Shown here piece by piece: positions 1 through 9,209 of a stretch of 55,100 nt of DNA (within the stretch, counting starts at the first letter, position 1; each line of letters begins with the position of its first letter). The DNA comes from Symbiodinium natans (Eukaryota > Sar > Dinophyceae > Suessiales > Symbiodiniaceae), in the NCBI GenBank assembly GCA_905221605.1, contig CAJNDS010002070.1, forward strand, positions 588,296 to 643,395, given 5' to 3'. Below the pieces are notes generated by a model. That model did not search any database. It saw only the letters and a program-made list of their open reading frames with translations, and had not been told where the DNA came from. The translations under genes and the position numbers were made by a program.

Positions 1-1
1 A

Positions 2-112
2 TCAGGAGCAACGGTGGATCAGAACGCCTTGGTGAAAGTCGAGGAGGAGGAAGACTGCGCATGTGACGTGGCAGAGATTGCAACACCAGCAAGAAAGTAC
101 AGAAAACCCTAG
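2..112 (+). CDS. Candidate exon, acidic, cut by left edge
   Basis: Open from the left edge to TAG at 110-112, 36 codons with strongly GC-rich third positions. The peptide holds a run of four glutamates then DCACD. No family recognised. It is probably the 3' part of an exon of a gene that begins outside the window. Confidence 0.45.
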   Translation, partial: SGATVDQNALVKVEEEEDCACDVAEIATPARKYRKP

Positions 113-119
113 GACGCAG

Positions 120-224
120 GAAGCAGCGATGGGTACAAACGGCCCAGGGCACCACCGAGAATCGCTGCATTTTGCACTGCATGACTTATCTGTTTGCACC
201 CGTGAGGGTGCAATCGCACTATGA
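120..224 (+). CDS. Candidate exon
   Basis: Thirty-four codons open to TGA at 222-224 with GC-rich third positions, directly after an AG at 118-119 that could be a splice acceptor. The next frame from about 221 to 292 reads a small C-x4-C-x3-H cluster, so the true frame through this interval is unsettled. Confidence 0.35.
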   Translation, partial: EAAMGTNGPGHHRESLHFALHDLSVCTREGAIAL

Positions 225-318
225 AGTGTGCCAATCTCACTTGCAGACATGCCCATGAGGTACAGGCACCGATGTTGTGTACTTTTCACTAGCAATCGAC
301 ATGCTCAGGGTACTGAGC

Positions 319-385
319 ATACATATATATATATATGTAATTATTTATGCATTGATTAGTTTATTTATTTATTTACGTATACTAA
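319..385. other. AT-rich island
   Basis: An (AT)n core followed by TTTATTTATTT and TTTACGTATAC, in a window that otherwise exceeds 50 percent GC. It lies just downstream of coding-like sequence and could be a gene boundary, but no specific element is recognisable. Confidence 0.6.
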
Positions 386-856
386 TGGCTCGCACTCTGC
401 GTGTTGCTTGCATCAGCCCAACCAGTGCTGCAGAGGGTGACGTGTAGCGAGTGTAATGCTTAGTCAGCATTCGCTTTGACTCGGGTTATTTGGCTTCGGG
501 GCAGTCGAACAAAGATCTGCGGAGCAGTAATTGGGCATTCCAAGAAGTAGTTTACCAAGCCTTCCCGGTGCCTTGAAGCCTCTGACGGTCCCGCCAGGCC
601 TGTGGTTGCGGAACCCCCTGGCTCCTAAGTTAAACCGAAGTCCACAATCTCCGAAGCATCCAAACCCTGACGCGTCAAGGACCCAAAAAAGCCTGCGGGA
701 CACCCAGCGTTCCAAGCAATCGGAAGCACGACGTTTGTGGCCATGAACAGCCAAAGGGACGGTTGTCGGACGACTCTGCGACATATAAGGCCTATAAATG
801 GAGGTCTATCTCCCCTAGGATTTTTTTTTGGTTTTTTTTGGTTTTTGTTTTTTGTC

Positions 857-975
857 CTCTAAACCCTAAACCCTAAACCCGAAACCCGAAACCCTGAACC
901 CTGAACCCTAAACCCTAAACCCTAAACCCTAAACCCTAAACCCTAAACCCTAAACCCTAAACCCTAAACCCTAAA
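857..975. repeat. Interstitial telomere-type array (CCCTAAA)n
   Basis: About 17 heptamers of CCCTAAA, with variants CCCGAAA and CCCTGAA in the left third and perfect copies on the right. This is the TTTAGGG telomere repeat of plants, chromerids and dinoflagellates read from the C strand. It lies between unique sequences, so it is internal rather than a chromosome end. Confidence 0.95.

Positions 976-1059
<84 letters not shown>
976..1059. repeat. (TAG)28 microsatellite
   Basis: Twenty-eight perfect TAG triplets abut the telomere-type array directly, with no spacer. The perfection of the tract suggests recent expansion. Confidence 0.97.
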
Positions 1060-1460
1060 AAAGCAAAAAGCAAAAAACAAAAAAAAAATCCTAATTTAAT
1101 TCTCCGGCCCCTATAAACTGTAAGGCAATTCGACGACTATTGTTAGCTTCAGGCCTAACCCTTTGTAAGCCCCAACCGGAACGAACTTTTAACCTGCATG
1201 CAGTTCCCCAAACACCTTATACTGCCTACGCCTTCAACCCTTAAACCTCCAGGTCCTATTCCACCCCCTGACCTGCTCAAATTTTGCGGGGCGAAAGGCG
1301 AGTGAGGCCCAAGTCAGGAAAAATGACTTTGAGTCAGGAGGCGTCAGTCGGAAACCGCCCAGTCCGAGCCGGAAAACACGAAAGCCCAAGTCCGACAGCC
1401 CAACCCTGAAACTTCATAATCTCTCTGTGAACATTCAAAGCATAGTGGTCCCAGGCAGTT

Positions 1461-1528
1461 CGCTCTCTCCTTCTCTATCCCCTATCTCCTCTCTCTCCCC
1501 TGTCTCCCGCCTCCCCCCCCTCCCACCT
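1461..1528. promoter_or_regulatory. Polypyrimidine tract, possible 3' splice region
   Basis: A 68-bp run of C and T, nearly free of purines, just upstream of a coding-like stretch with AG dinucleotides at its 3' side. It could serve as a strong splice-acceptor tract. A plain low-complexity origin is equally possible. Confidence 0.35.
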
Positions 1529-1546
1529 AAGTGACAATACGATCAG

Positions 1547-1645
1547 ATGGAGGAAATTGCAACCACATGGGACGAAGTACGACTGTGCCAGTTGTGTGGG
1601 CTGGCCCAGGCGGTGGAAATTATTGCAGGCTACTGCGAGGCCTAG
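1547..1645 (+). CDS. Candidate exon with a CxxC pair
   Basis: ATG at 1547-1549 follows CAG; 32 codons to TAG at 1643-1645. The peptide opens MEEIATTWDEV and contains CQLCG, a possible metal-binding pair. Further + strand coding-like pieces follow at about 1768-1850 and 1838-1900, the second again reading WDEV...CG, so the exon may belong to a duplicated motif. Family not recognised. Confidence 0.4.
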   Translation: MEEIATTWDEVRLCQLCGLAQAVEIIAGYCEA

Positions 1646-2071
1646 ATGACTCGGGACATGATTTGCAGAATCTCCAGGGTGGTGCCATCGGCGCTTAGAA
1701 GCACATGCAGGACACCTGGGGGAAGGAGTAAAGTGTTTGGGCCTTCACCGGCGGGGGGGAGAGAGGCTGACGCTGACCGAGTCAGAAATTGCGGAGGGGC
1801 CCTGCCCGGCCAACGAAAGATTGCAACGACCGTGCGTAGCGGTTCTGGGATGAGGTCCTGGAAGAGCTTCTACATTGCGGTCATAGCTTGTAGATGACAC
1901 ATGTAGACCCGAATCCTGATTATGACCTGAAGCCGAGCTTTCAACGATGTGGCGCCCCAAAGCAGCAGCCGAGGCCCCACAGTGGAGGCAAAAAGCTGTG
2001 AAGGCGCCCGAGGCGGGATCTGAGGGCGATCTGTGAGGAGCAGTTCCAGTTGTAGCAACCTTGCCTTCTAG

Positions 2072-2266
2072 GCACTTTCATCCCAGACCTTGGTGAGTTT
2101 GCCCTGGGAGTTGTGCCTCGTGTCTGAACAGGAAGAGCCCACGGAAGCCGACACCACTGTCGCCAGCGAGGCTGTCACGTCACACAAGAAGCCATCAACG
2201 GATGTCGAGTTTTATTTGTTTCGATCTGGCACTGGCACGTGCTCATGTCGCCTCGTGCAGCAGTAG
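2072..2266 (+). CDS. Candidate exon, acidic and threonine/alanine-rich
   Basis: Sixty-four codons open between TAG at 2069 and TAG at 2264. From about 2126 the reading is EQEEPTEADTTVASEAVTS followed by a lysine pair, with nearly every third position G or C. The composition suggests a disordered acidic segment. It forms a series with the islands at 2700 and 3088 and may belong to the same protein. Confidence 0.5.
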   Translation, partial: ALSSQTLVSLPWELCLVSEQEEPTEADTTVASEAVTSHKKPSTDVEFYLFRSGTGTCSCRLVQQ

Positions 2267-2538
2267 TTATCGGGAGTTTCGGTGCTTTTCAATAATCCGT
2301 GTTTTACATCTTCGGAACTGAAAACTACCGCCGCTGACCGATTGGGCGGTAACTTTGGGAGCTCTTTTTGGCTTGGCAACTTGAGTACGAACAGAACAAA
2401 CAGTCGATTCTTTTTGTGACAGGCAAACCCAGCGTACGGCTTTAACAAATGTCCATCCATGCACTCCCCTTGCCTCGCAAAATGTCCAGAAGACTTGTCC
2501 GGGCATCGGGCTGCAAACTGTAGGAGAGCGAAGTGCAT
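2212..2538 (-). CDS. Possible minus-strand reading frame
   Basis: A 108-codon frame with ATG near 2538, cysteine/histidine pairs and a plausible residue mix, but only moderate third-position GC. It overlaps the end of the stronger + strand island at 2072-2266. It may be a chance frame. Confidence 0.25.
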   Translation of the reverse strand: MHFALLQFAARCPDKSSGHFARQGECMDGHLLKPYAGFACHKKNRLFVLFVLKLPSQKELPKLPPNRSAAVVFSSEDVKHGLLKSTETPDNYCCTRRHEHVPVPDRNK

Positions 2539-2699
2539 GCCGGAGCAGGACGGCTAGTTTCCATGATACCCTAATTTAGTGATGAGGTCCTGATGAGTGC
2601 AACATGTGCCTTTTTGGCTTCGAAACAAAATCGCAAAAGTTTGGAAGAAAAGACGGCACGTCAACATTCATGAAGGCTCTACGGGGAGTTAAGGACTGA

Positions 2700-2960
2700 C
2701 CCTCAAAAGAAGCAAGAAGATTTGTTTGGGAGGCGTCCGGCGTCGGCACTGCTGAGGCCGAAGCTGAGGCCGAGGCCTTCACGAAAGATCCGTTATTAGG
2801 GCAACCAACGGGGACAAAAGCGGACCTTCTAGGAGCTTTCGTCTTGAGTTCTGGCTTTGTTGAGATTTTGGGAGTTCAAGGATTCAAGGGCCTGATTCAG
2901 GGCTTGTGGGGCTTGTTGACATGTAGTTCTGAGCGAGAGCGCAGCGCCACTGAGCCGTAA
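2700..2960 (+). CDS. Candidate exon with (AE)n run
   Basis: Eighty-six codons open to TAA at 2958. The first ~50 codons look coding, with a four-fold Ala-Glu repeat near 2752-2778 and high GC3. The later part turns to TTT/GGG-rich intron-like sequence, so the exon probably ends near 2850. Confidence 0.45.
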   Translation, partial: PSKEARRFVWEASGVGTAEAEAEAEAFTKDPLLGQPTGTKADLLGAFVLSSGFVEILGVQGFKGLIQGLWGLLTCSSERERSATEP

Positions 2961-3087
2961 GCCGCCGTAAGCCGTCGCAAGCCCCGCGAACCCGCGCCAA
3001 AACCCTCGGTCCCCAGGCCTCTTGGCGGCCCAGATTTTCCCCCAGACCCCAGAACCTAAACAAAAGAAAACCAGCAGAGAGAACTAA

Positions 3088-3180
3088 ACTGCACAGGTCG
3101 AGACGACGGCTGAGGTGGAGGCATCCACTGAACCCGAGGCCGGTCCTGCGAGAACTCGAAGAGTTTGGGTCCGAGAATGA
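3088..3180 (+). CDS. Candidate exon, acidic
   Basis: Thirty codons between TAA at 3085 and TGA at 3178 reading VETTAEVEASTEPEAGP then a basic end. GC3 is very high. It resembles the islands at 2072 and 2700 in composition, suggesting one acidic, low-complexity protein made of small exons. Confidence 0.45.
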   Translation, partial: TAQVETTAEVEASTEPEAGPARTRRVWVRE

Positions 3181-3763
3181 ACTACGTAAAGGGGGCTCCG
3201 GGCTTCGCAGTGCAACCAACGTTCCAGGAACCAATGCGGGCAGACTTAATTGGATTAACCCCACGCCGAGGGTTCGACGACATTCACTATGAAACTAACG
3301 AACTGCCCATGCCGTGCCCAGGCCGGCGATGCCTAATTAGGCTTTCCATGTTTAATGTTTTAATGTTCTTCAGCTGGGGGAAAAGAGCTAGGCGTTTCTT
3401 TCTGCTTACTCGCAGTCAGTGTCAGGATATGGTGTCCAGAGGCCTTCTGCAAGCAGCGAACAGACGAGACCTCGGGGCCCTGATGCTGTGACGCTAGACG
3501 CTCATCCCCGTGCCCCATTTACAAAATCCACAGACGACCACAAGATGCCCCTTGTTGGAGCTACAACGTGTCCAAACCCTCAAAGATCCACATAATCCCC
3601 ATGCAAAGAATCGCCAGCAAACATCTCACGAAGGTGGCCGAAGACCTTTCTTTCCCTCGCTCGGACTTCAAAGCCAAAGTCCACATCTGTTCAGAACCCC
3701 AAGCCCTGCAGGCCTTAACGCCTGATCACCTTGTGCAGCCGTTCAATCCAAACCCTGAACAGC

Positions 3764-3907
3764 ATGCGTCGCATGGCGAAGGCTCCCGATGGAGACATGG
3801 AGCCTTCTGCCCCAGAGGCATCACCTTCACAGGCGGGCCTGGTACAGGTTCAACAGATGTCGAGCGTCCAGCAACAGCCTTTTTTTATTTGGGATGGATG
3901 CGCTTAG
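3764..3907 (+). CDS. Candidate exon, Gln/Pro-rich
   Basis: ATG at 3764 follows AG; 47 codons to TAG at 3905. It reads MRRMAKAPDGDMEPSAPEAS, then a glutamine-rich segment. The first 40 codons are coding-like. From about 3880 the sequence becomes T-rich and is probably intron. Confidence 0.5.
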   Translation: MRRMAKAPDGDMEPSAPEASPSQAGLVQVQQMSSVQQQPFFIWDGCA

Positions 3908-3909
3908 GT

Positions 3910-4880
3910 TTGCAGACTTGCCGATTGTACGGGTGTTTGCCGGGTCCAGTCCGATGTTTTCGAGAACTCTGCATCCATTCCCAGCGCGCCCAGGCACGAA
4001 CAATGCAGGCTCTTGTGTATGTACTGCAGTGGGACCCATGACGGTTGCCCATGCTTTAGCTGGAATCACTCTAAACACGAGCAGCTCCCTTAGTGAGTAG
4101 CAGAGGCATGTTTATACTTCAAGAGGTGCTTCAGATGGACTTCTCCAATGCAGCACGAGTAGCCTTCTGGCTGCCGCTGATTTCGGATCAGCTGGTTAGG
4201 TGCGCGGTTTGGATTTGTGGCTGGATCGGGCAGCTTCTTCTAACTGTTGGTTTTTGTTGTTCTCTGGTTGAACGGGCCTGACTGTTTGGTGGTAATGCTT
4301 GGGTAACTCTAGGCCCCACAAGCTTGCGGCATCGCTCTTGTGAGATTTTGCGAGCATGTGTTGTTTGAATGTATGTTTCCGGTTCAGGGATGTAGAGTCA
4401 ATGTAGAGCACAGATTCAGGCACGGCGCATTGTAAATCACCACTTCGACCATCCCCGCAATTTTTTGAGCCCGAGGGCCTCGCGGTGAGTTTTGTGCGAA
4501 AATTGAGAAGGGATGTTATCCAGTACAGGCGTGGCTACCTCAGCCGGTGCGCTGTGCCACCATGGTTTACGCAGAGTCAGGCCAGTGGTCGGTGGTCGTT
4601 TTGGGGGACTCGTGGGGCTTTATCTTAAGCCTTAAGGTTCAGGTCGAGGAAAACGTCGGGGGTGTGGAGGGGGTGTCCGCTTTGTTCGGGGTTTGGTTGC
4701 GCATCTTGGTTTCGTTTTACGCAAATGACAACCAAAAGGCGACAGTTCAGATTCCGGCAATCGAGTATCGAGGTTCTTCAACGACGACAACCGACTCCCC
4801 ATGGGTTCACGGAAGTCTCCGGTGATGTGCAAAAGTGCATGCTGAAGACACCGATAAGTATAGTTATGGCCTGAGGCACA
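3910..4880. other. No convincing gene
   Basis: Mixed T/G-rich intron-like sequence. An ATG in good context (GCCACCATGG) lies at 4562-4566 but is followed by only weak coding signal. Nothing else is recognisable. Confidence 0.4.
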
Positions 4881-4971
4881 GGCATTGCGGCATTTGCATC
4901 TTCTGGCAATCCTGATCAACGCTTGCATGTGCAACACGTTCTCAGTTTCTATGGACATGGTTATGCCACTT

Positions 4972-4989
4972 CCCCCCCCCCCCCCCCCC
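4972..4989. repeat. C18 homopolymer
   Basis: Eighteen consecutive C, directly followed by a coding-like stretch. It could work as an extreme polypyrimidine tract or may be a plain slippage product. Confidence 0.95.
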
Positions 4990-5091
4990 GCCTTCGAGGA
5001 ACCCATCCAACCCAAAAAAAGCGCAGAAGATCAGGTGCCTATCCAACCAATAGGAACTTACCTTGCCATCAAATCTCATCCTAGCCAGTAG
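4990..5091 (+). CDS. Candidate exon after the C18 tract
   Basis: Reads FEEPIQPKKSAEDQVPIQPI and onward to TAG at 5089, with plausible codon choice. It may be the end of a longer frame opening at 4885, but the residues before the C tract look less protein-like. Family unknown. Confidence 0.4.
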   Translation, partial: AFEEPIQPKKSAEDQVPIQPIGTYLAIKSHPSQ

Positions 5092-5154
5092 TAGCCCTGT
5101 AGAGAGAGCAAGCGAGCAAGCCAGGCGAGCTGCGAAGCCCCAAAAGTTCCTTAA

Positions 5155-5283
5155 GTGCTGGAAGAGGAGCCTCCCGACATGAAGTCCGCAACATTCAGGC
5201 ATCTGGGCAGCGTCGGGCGCGGCGGCAATGGAAGCCCGCACAGACAGAAGGCCGGAAGCACGCACACGAAAACAGAAGGTTGA
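5155..5283 (+). CDS. Candidate exon, Gly/His-rich
   Basis: Forty-two codons from after TAA to TGA at 5281, starting VLEEEPPDMKS and continuing through a glycine- and histidine-rich basic part. Third positions are overwhelmingly G or C. No start codon, so an internal or 3' exon. Confidence 0.5.
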   Translation: MLEEEPPDMKSATFRHLGSVGRGGNGSPHRQKAGSTHTKTEG

Positions 5284-5289
5284 GATGTA

Positions 5290-6140
5290 TATCAGGATTT
5301 TATGGGCCTCGTGGTCTTGGGCTCTGGGATTTTGACTGCGGACCTTCTTTGAAGCAATGAACGTGTTGGCAAATGAGTGATCGCCTGCTTTGCTGAACCA
5401 CTGTGGCTGCTTGGGGGGGGGGTGGTGGTGGGGGTCGACCCGACATGATGTCTGGGTTCTGTCGGGTTCAGGGAACGGATGGAAAGGTTAAGGACTAATG
5501 TAAGGTCTTCTAGAACTCAGCATGGAATCTCTAAGGTGCTTTCGTACTCGTAGCTTGTAGCTTGCAGCTCTGAACGGTTTGTATTTTAGGCTTTTGCCCA
5601 TGGGTTCCCCACCACTGCTCCACGCGCAGGAAACGAGCCCATTGGGCCAGATCTGCTTCTGCAGGCTGAGCAGCTTGGGGATTGTTGGCTTTAGGGGGCT
5701 TTGGCCAGCCCGCTCTGGGAGCTATAAGAGTGAGCCCCTTCGTAAGAGAAGTCATGTGGGCCTTCAATCATCATACCTAAGTCTTCTAAGTTTGTGTGCG
5801 AACGGGTGCGCGCAGTGAGCACACTCTGTTGGGCTCACTGTGTAAAGGCGTTCGCGTGCAGGAACGAATGTTGCAAGTGATCACACAGTGAACGAGCGCA
5901 CCAGGCTCAAAAGCCCCAATACATGAAGAAAATGATATGGCTTCTGGGTGGTTTTTTGTCATCATTCGTAACCCCGTTCGGTTTTGTCGTGAGCGGCCCT
6001 AAACGCCTTCAACGCCCTCAAAACCCCTTTGCCATGGTGTTTGGTTTGGAGCCAGGTGTCCAACATGGCACGAGAAGGATTCATGCCAGGATAGGCCAAA
6101 ATACCAAACAATGTAAGACCACGATGCAACAAATCCGAAA
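5290..6140. other. No convincing gene
   Basis: Intron-like sequence. The interval 5806-5899 has imperfect inverted symmetry (GGTGCGC...GCGCACC), too weak to call an element. Confidence 0.4.
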
Positions 6141-6148
6141 CGTCCCTT

Positions 6149-6367
6149 GTGGTACACTTAGATGGGTTCAAAAGGAATTCGCAGTCGGGCCCTTCGAATC
6201 GCAGGGCGCATGTGGCCTGCGAAATCTCATTTTGCTCAAGCCTGTGCGCCAAAGTCATTGAGGGCGTTTCTGAGTTGTCTGAGGAAGGACAAGCGTTTTT
6301 GCGCCTTTTCCTTTGTGCTTCGTGGGGCTGCGCTCTGTCAAACCGGACCCCTAATGGCTTACTCTGA
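6149..6367 (+). CDS. Candidate exon
   Basis: Seventy-two codons to TGA at 6365. The stretch at about 6240-6330 (AKVIEGVSELSEEGQAFLRL, then Cys-rich) is the most protein-like and suggests an amphipathic helix. Other frames overlap it. Confidence 0.35.
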   Translation: MVHLDGFKRNSQSGPSNRRAHVACEISFCSSLCAKVIEGVSELSEEGQAFLRLFLCASWGCALSNRTPNGLL

Positions 6368-6387
6368 ACCTGCAGGGAACCAAGCGG

Positions 6388-6621
6388 TTGGAGGCTTTAG
6401 AGAATTGGAGGAATTTCAGCGTATTGCAGTTTTGGGTTGTTTCAGCTTTTGTCTTTTGTCATTTGTTCCTCCCCTCCGGAATCTCTCCGGCACTGTCCGA
6501 TCTTTCCAGGCTTGTTGGGATCACCACTCCACAAGTGGTTGCACCCGAGACACCTGCAGGCAAAATGGGCAAAACGGGTCTTCGACTGAAGGTGGCTTTG
6601 GGGGCTTCGGCTGTAGTTTGA
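6388..6621 (+). CDS. Candidate exon
   Basis: From about 6478 it reads SGISPALSDLSRLVGITTPQ and continues to a glycine/lysine-rich end at TGA 6619. Codon use is good in the last 48 codons. The preceding TTTTGT-rich part is probably intron, so the acceptor is likely near 6470. Confidence 0.45.
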   Translation: MEALENWRNFSVLQFWVVSAFVFCHLFLPSGISPALSDLSRLVGITTPQVVAPETPAGKMGKTGLRLKVALGASAVV

Positions 6622-6946
6622 GAAGGTCCTAGACAATCCTTTTAAGTGTACGAGTTTAGGATTCCCTTTAGGAGCACCAGGCAGTTCTTGGTTTGACGAT
6701 GGCGTTGGGCGTAAGTAGGGCTCTAAAGAGAGGCTTTCGTAAAGGGGAGACATGGACGCCCTCTTTGCAGGCTTTGCAGGCTTAGCAGGCTTAGCGGGCC
6801 TGGGCCTGAAGCCGCACTCAAAGATATGATCCGGAAAAACACAGCTCCCAAGAGGTCATCTTTAGTGCTTCACGGCTTCACGGTGAAAGTGTTCTTGTCT
6901 TGGCTTTAGGATCTACATTGCTTAAGGCGCGCGGGAGGATTTTTGC

Positions 6947-7045
6947 ATGGAGATCCCCATGAGCTTACTCCCTGGAGTGGAGGTGGCAGCACTTCAACTT
7001 GGACGGATGGCAGCACCCTGTCGAAAACACACCTCGTTCTGTTGA
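6947..7045 (+). CDS. Candidate small exon or first exon
   Basis: ATG at 6947 to TGA at 7043, 32 codons, opening MEIPMSLLPGVEVAALQL. Hydrophobic start and GC-rich third positions. Unrecognised. Confidence 0.35.
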   Translation: MEIPMSLLPGVEVAALQLGRMAAPCRKHTSFC

Positions 7046-7170
7046 TCAGGGCTGCTCGCGAGGCTCGGTGTTTGCAGTTCTGACAGTTGCGGCTTCACTT
7101 CAAGACTTGACAGGAGGCACGAAGCCGAACTCAGAAGACAAGGAGTTCGTCTAGTGAAGACGAAAGGGGG

Positions 7171-7413
7171 ATGAAAGGTTTGCAAAAGGGCACGAGACGA
7201 CTCGATACGAAGACGCGACACGAGGACACGATGCCAAAACGAGGAATGGCACCAGGACATTTCCGCAAGCCCTATAGGGATACGGTTGCAGCTTTTGAAG
7301 CCTGGTCGAGAGTGAAGCTCTGGTCGAGATACGAAATTAACCCGAGGTCTATATTCACCTCTGGAGGACAAGGAGCCAAGCATCCTACGCTTAAGGTAGA
7401 GAAGCCTTTGTAA
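7171..7413 (+). CDS. Candidate exon, basic
   Basis: Eighty codons to TAA at 7411. The first ~37 codons are rich in Lys, Arg and Thr with high GC3, so the exon likely ends near 7285. A coding-like piece in another frame (about 7110-7170) precedes it directly. Confidence 0.4.
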   Translation: MKGLQKGTRRLDTKTRHEDTMPKRGMAPGHFRKPYRDTVAAFEAWSRVKLWSRYEINPRSIFTSGGQGAKHPTLKVEKPL

Positions 7414-8151
7414 GAGAGATCACCGTAGCTACCGCAACCTAGTCAAGAACCTTGCAGACCTTGCGCCAACGTCATACTCCAGAGAACCTTGAAGAACCCT
7501 ATATGCAGCCACCAAGAAGATAAACGAGTGCGTGACACCTCGAATCCTTCCCTGCCCACCGTCTGGGTCCTTAAGGTCTAGCTGGCTCCAGCTGCAACGA
7601 TTTTGTTTCGGGGCTCAGGTTCGCACGTCAGCTGTTGGATGCTAGGTCACTGACTTTTTAGGCTGCTTTTGGCCAGGTAGGGTCTATAGCTGCTCAACCA
7701 GGGCTTTTCGAAGTTCGACGTTGTCGATTTTGGAGTGGATCCCGCTTTGCTTCCGAACGGGGTGCTTTCGGGATTTCATGGACGACTTCACGGTCCCATC
7801 CGGCCTACAGTTGGGGGGGGTTTGCCGGGGGTTTGCCCGGTAGATCTTGCTGCATGCCAGGTGTCGGGCGTCAAGATAGGGTCTCCAACGTTTGGAACGT
7901 GTAGGGCAGAGTCTGGTCAGTATGTACTACAGCCAATGGCATTTCGTCTTCGCATCAGATGGACTCCACGTCACAGCGGAGTGTCTTTGAGATAACAGAG
8001 GCTTGTGAAAACTTTGGAGGAACCAGACAGTTTTCAAGACAGTAGGAAGGGCCTAGGATGAGCTTCTGACAGTCGTTGGCCTCAGCTTGGCCTCATTTCC
8101 AAAGCAGAACCCGCCCAGAACCACAAGGATCCCAGAACCTCCAATGGGTAA

Positions 8152-8304
8152 AGCCCAAAGCCCCAAGCAAGAGATCCATCCTTTGCCCCGAAATTTCCGC
8201 CGCAGCTGGCCACCTTCAGCAGTCTTCCGGAATTGAGGGCTGCCGTTGAGGAAGCTTTCAGTGACGAGGCGCCGGAGAATTGGATTCTGGGGTGTAGGCG
8301 GTAG
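8152..8304 (+). CDS. Candidate exon
   Basis: Fifty codons between TAA at 8149 and TAG at 8302. From 8191 it reads KFPPQLATFSSLPELRAAVE then EEAFSDEAPENW, with excellent codon composition. It looks like part of a folded protein; no family recognised. Confidence 0.55.
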   Translation, partial: SPKPQARDPSFAPKFPPQLATFSSLPELRAAVEEAFSDEAPENWILGCRR

Positions 8305-8622
8305 CTCGTGCTTCCGGCTTTGCAAAACAATGAAAGCCCGAAATCGATAACTCTCACCTATAGTAGCGTCTAGGACGATAAGCCAACCACCCCCTCTTCC
8401 TCATCAGGGCCAGCATCCCTGCTTCCTGAGACCTGACTTAAGCCTGCTCAAAGCTATTCTCAAAATCTCAGAAAGAAATCGACGATGCTACAGATTACGT
8501 GCGTGGCATTCCGAGCTTGGGCCTGCCCAGAGTTTTGGTCTGCCCTTCGATGTAACGTAGTCTTTAGCTCCAGCCCTCCGAATAAAACCCCTGAACTCCA
8601 GCACCTTCCCTAAATCTCCCTA

Positions 8623-8796
8623 ATGCTTTACGATGTGGAGACTCAGTATCCCTTAAAAGCTTTCAGGCCACAAGCGCGCACACAACTCAACAAGCTCGCC
8701 CATGAGAGTTTGGGGTGTGAAGTGGGTCTGAAAAGCTCGAGGCCTACCGCGACCCTCTACGGCAACGACCTTGAGAAGCAGCTCAAACAGACATAA
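8623..8796 (+). CDS. Candidate exon or short gene, 57 aa
   Basis: ATG at 8623 (frame open from 8614) to TAA at 8794. It reads MLYDVETQYPLKAFRPQ, then a helix-like LNKLAHESLG and an end rich in Asp, Glu and Lys. Very strong GC3. A possible acceptor AG lies at 8665-8666. Family not recognised. Confidence 0.55.
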   Translation: MLYDVETQYPLKAFRPQARTQLNKLAHESLGCEVGLKSSRPTATLYGNDLEKQLKQT

Positions 8797-8840
8797 GGAG
8801 TCATAAGGAGCCATAAGGAGTCATAAGGAGCCATAAGGAG
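8791..8840. repeat. 10-bp tandem repeat, 5 copies
   Basis: Five copies of (t/c)CATAAGGAG alternating at the first base, beginning at the stop codon of the preceding island. Confidence 0.95.
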
Positions 8841-8983
8841 CCCTGGAGCTCTGAGCCCCCAGCTCTCTGAACCATCCTTAAGGACCTGAGCCAGAAAAGC
8901 CTCAAGATGCACCGAAGAGGTGAAGAGGACCTCTCCGACCTTTCTATCCAGGGCACCCTCCCCAAGACGTGTAGAATTGTTTA

Positions 8984-9205
8984 GTGTCGACTAGGGGAAC
9001 AGCCGGCAACGACCCTTCCCAAAAAGGGAAACCATTCTGCAGGGCTCTTGTGCCCAGAAGCGGCGCTAAAAGCCCCGACGAAGCGACCAGGCACGCCTTG
9101 CCGCCAACACGCCTGCGAATGTATTCGGGGCCCTGCGCCCGCTGTGCTGTTTTTGCTGCAGAACAGGGAGTTGTAATTCGGTACGGGGCCGGATTCATAT
9201 CTTGA
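8984..9205 (+). CDS. Candidate exon
   Basis: Seventy-three codons to TGA at 9203. The part at about 9050-9120 (GAKSPDEATRHALPPTRL) has the clearest codon signature, followed by CARCAV. Unrecognised. Confidence 0.35.
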   Translation: MSTRGTAGNDPSQKGKPFCRALVPRSGAKSPDEATRHALPPTRLRMYSGPCARCAVFAAEQGVVIRYGAGFIS

Positions 9206-9209
9206 CAGG

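Larger units (their letters stand above)
816..1093. mobile_element. Composite block bounded by inverted TAGGA-T9 / A10-TCCTA ends
   Basis: The telomere array and TAG array sit between T-rich and A-rich arms. TAGGATTTTTTTTT at 816-829 is matched by its inverse at 1080-1093, and the arms continue T-rich and A-rich for about 30 bp. CCTATAAA occurs just outside on both sides (791-798 and 1110-1117) as a direct repeat, possibly a target duplication. The block could be an inserted element or a healed break; short A/T arms can also arise by chance. Confidence 0.45.

Noticed and set aside
5806-5899. Imperfect inverted repeat around GGTGCGC/GCGCACC
   Set aside because: Pairing beyond seven bases is patchy and there is no flanking target duplication.
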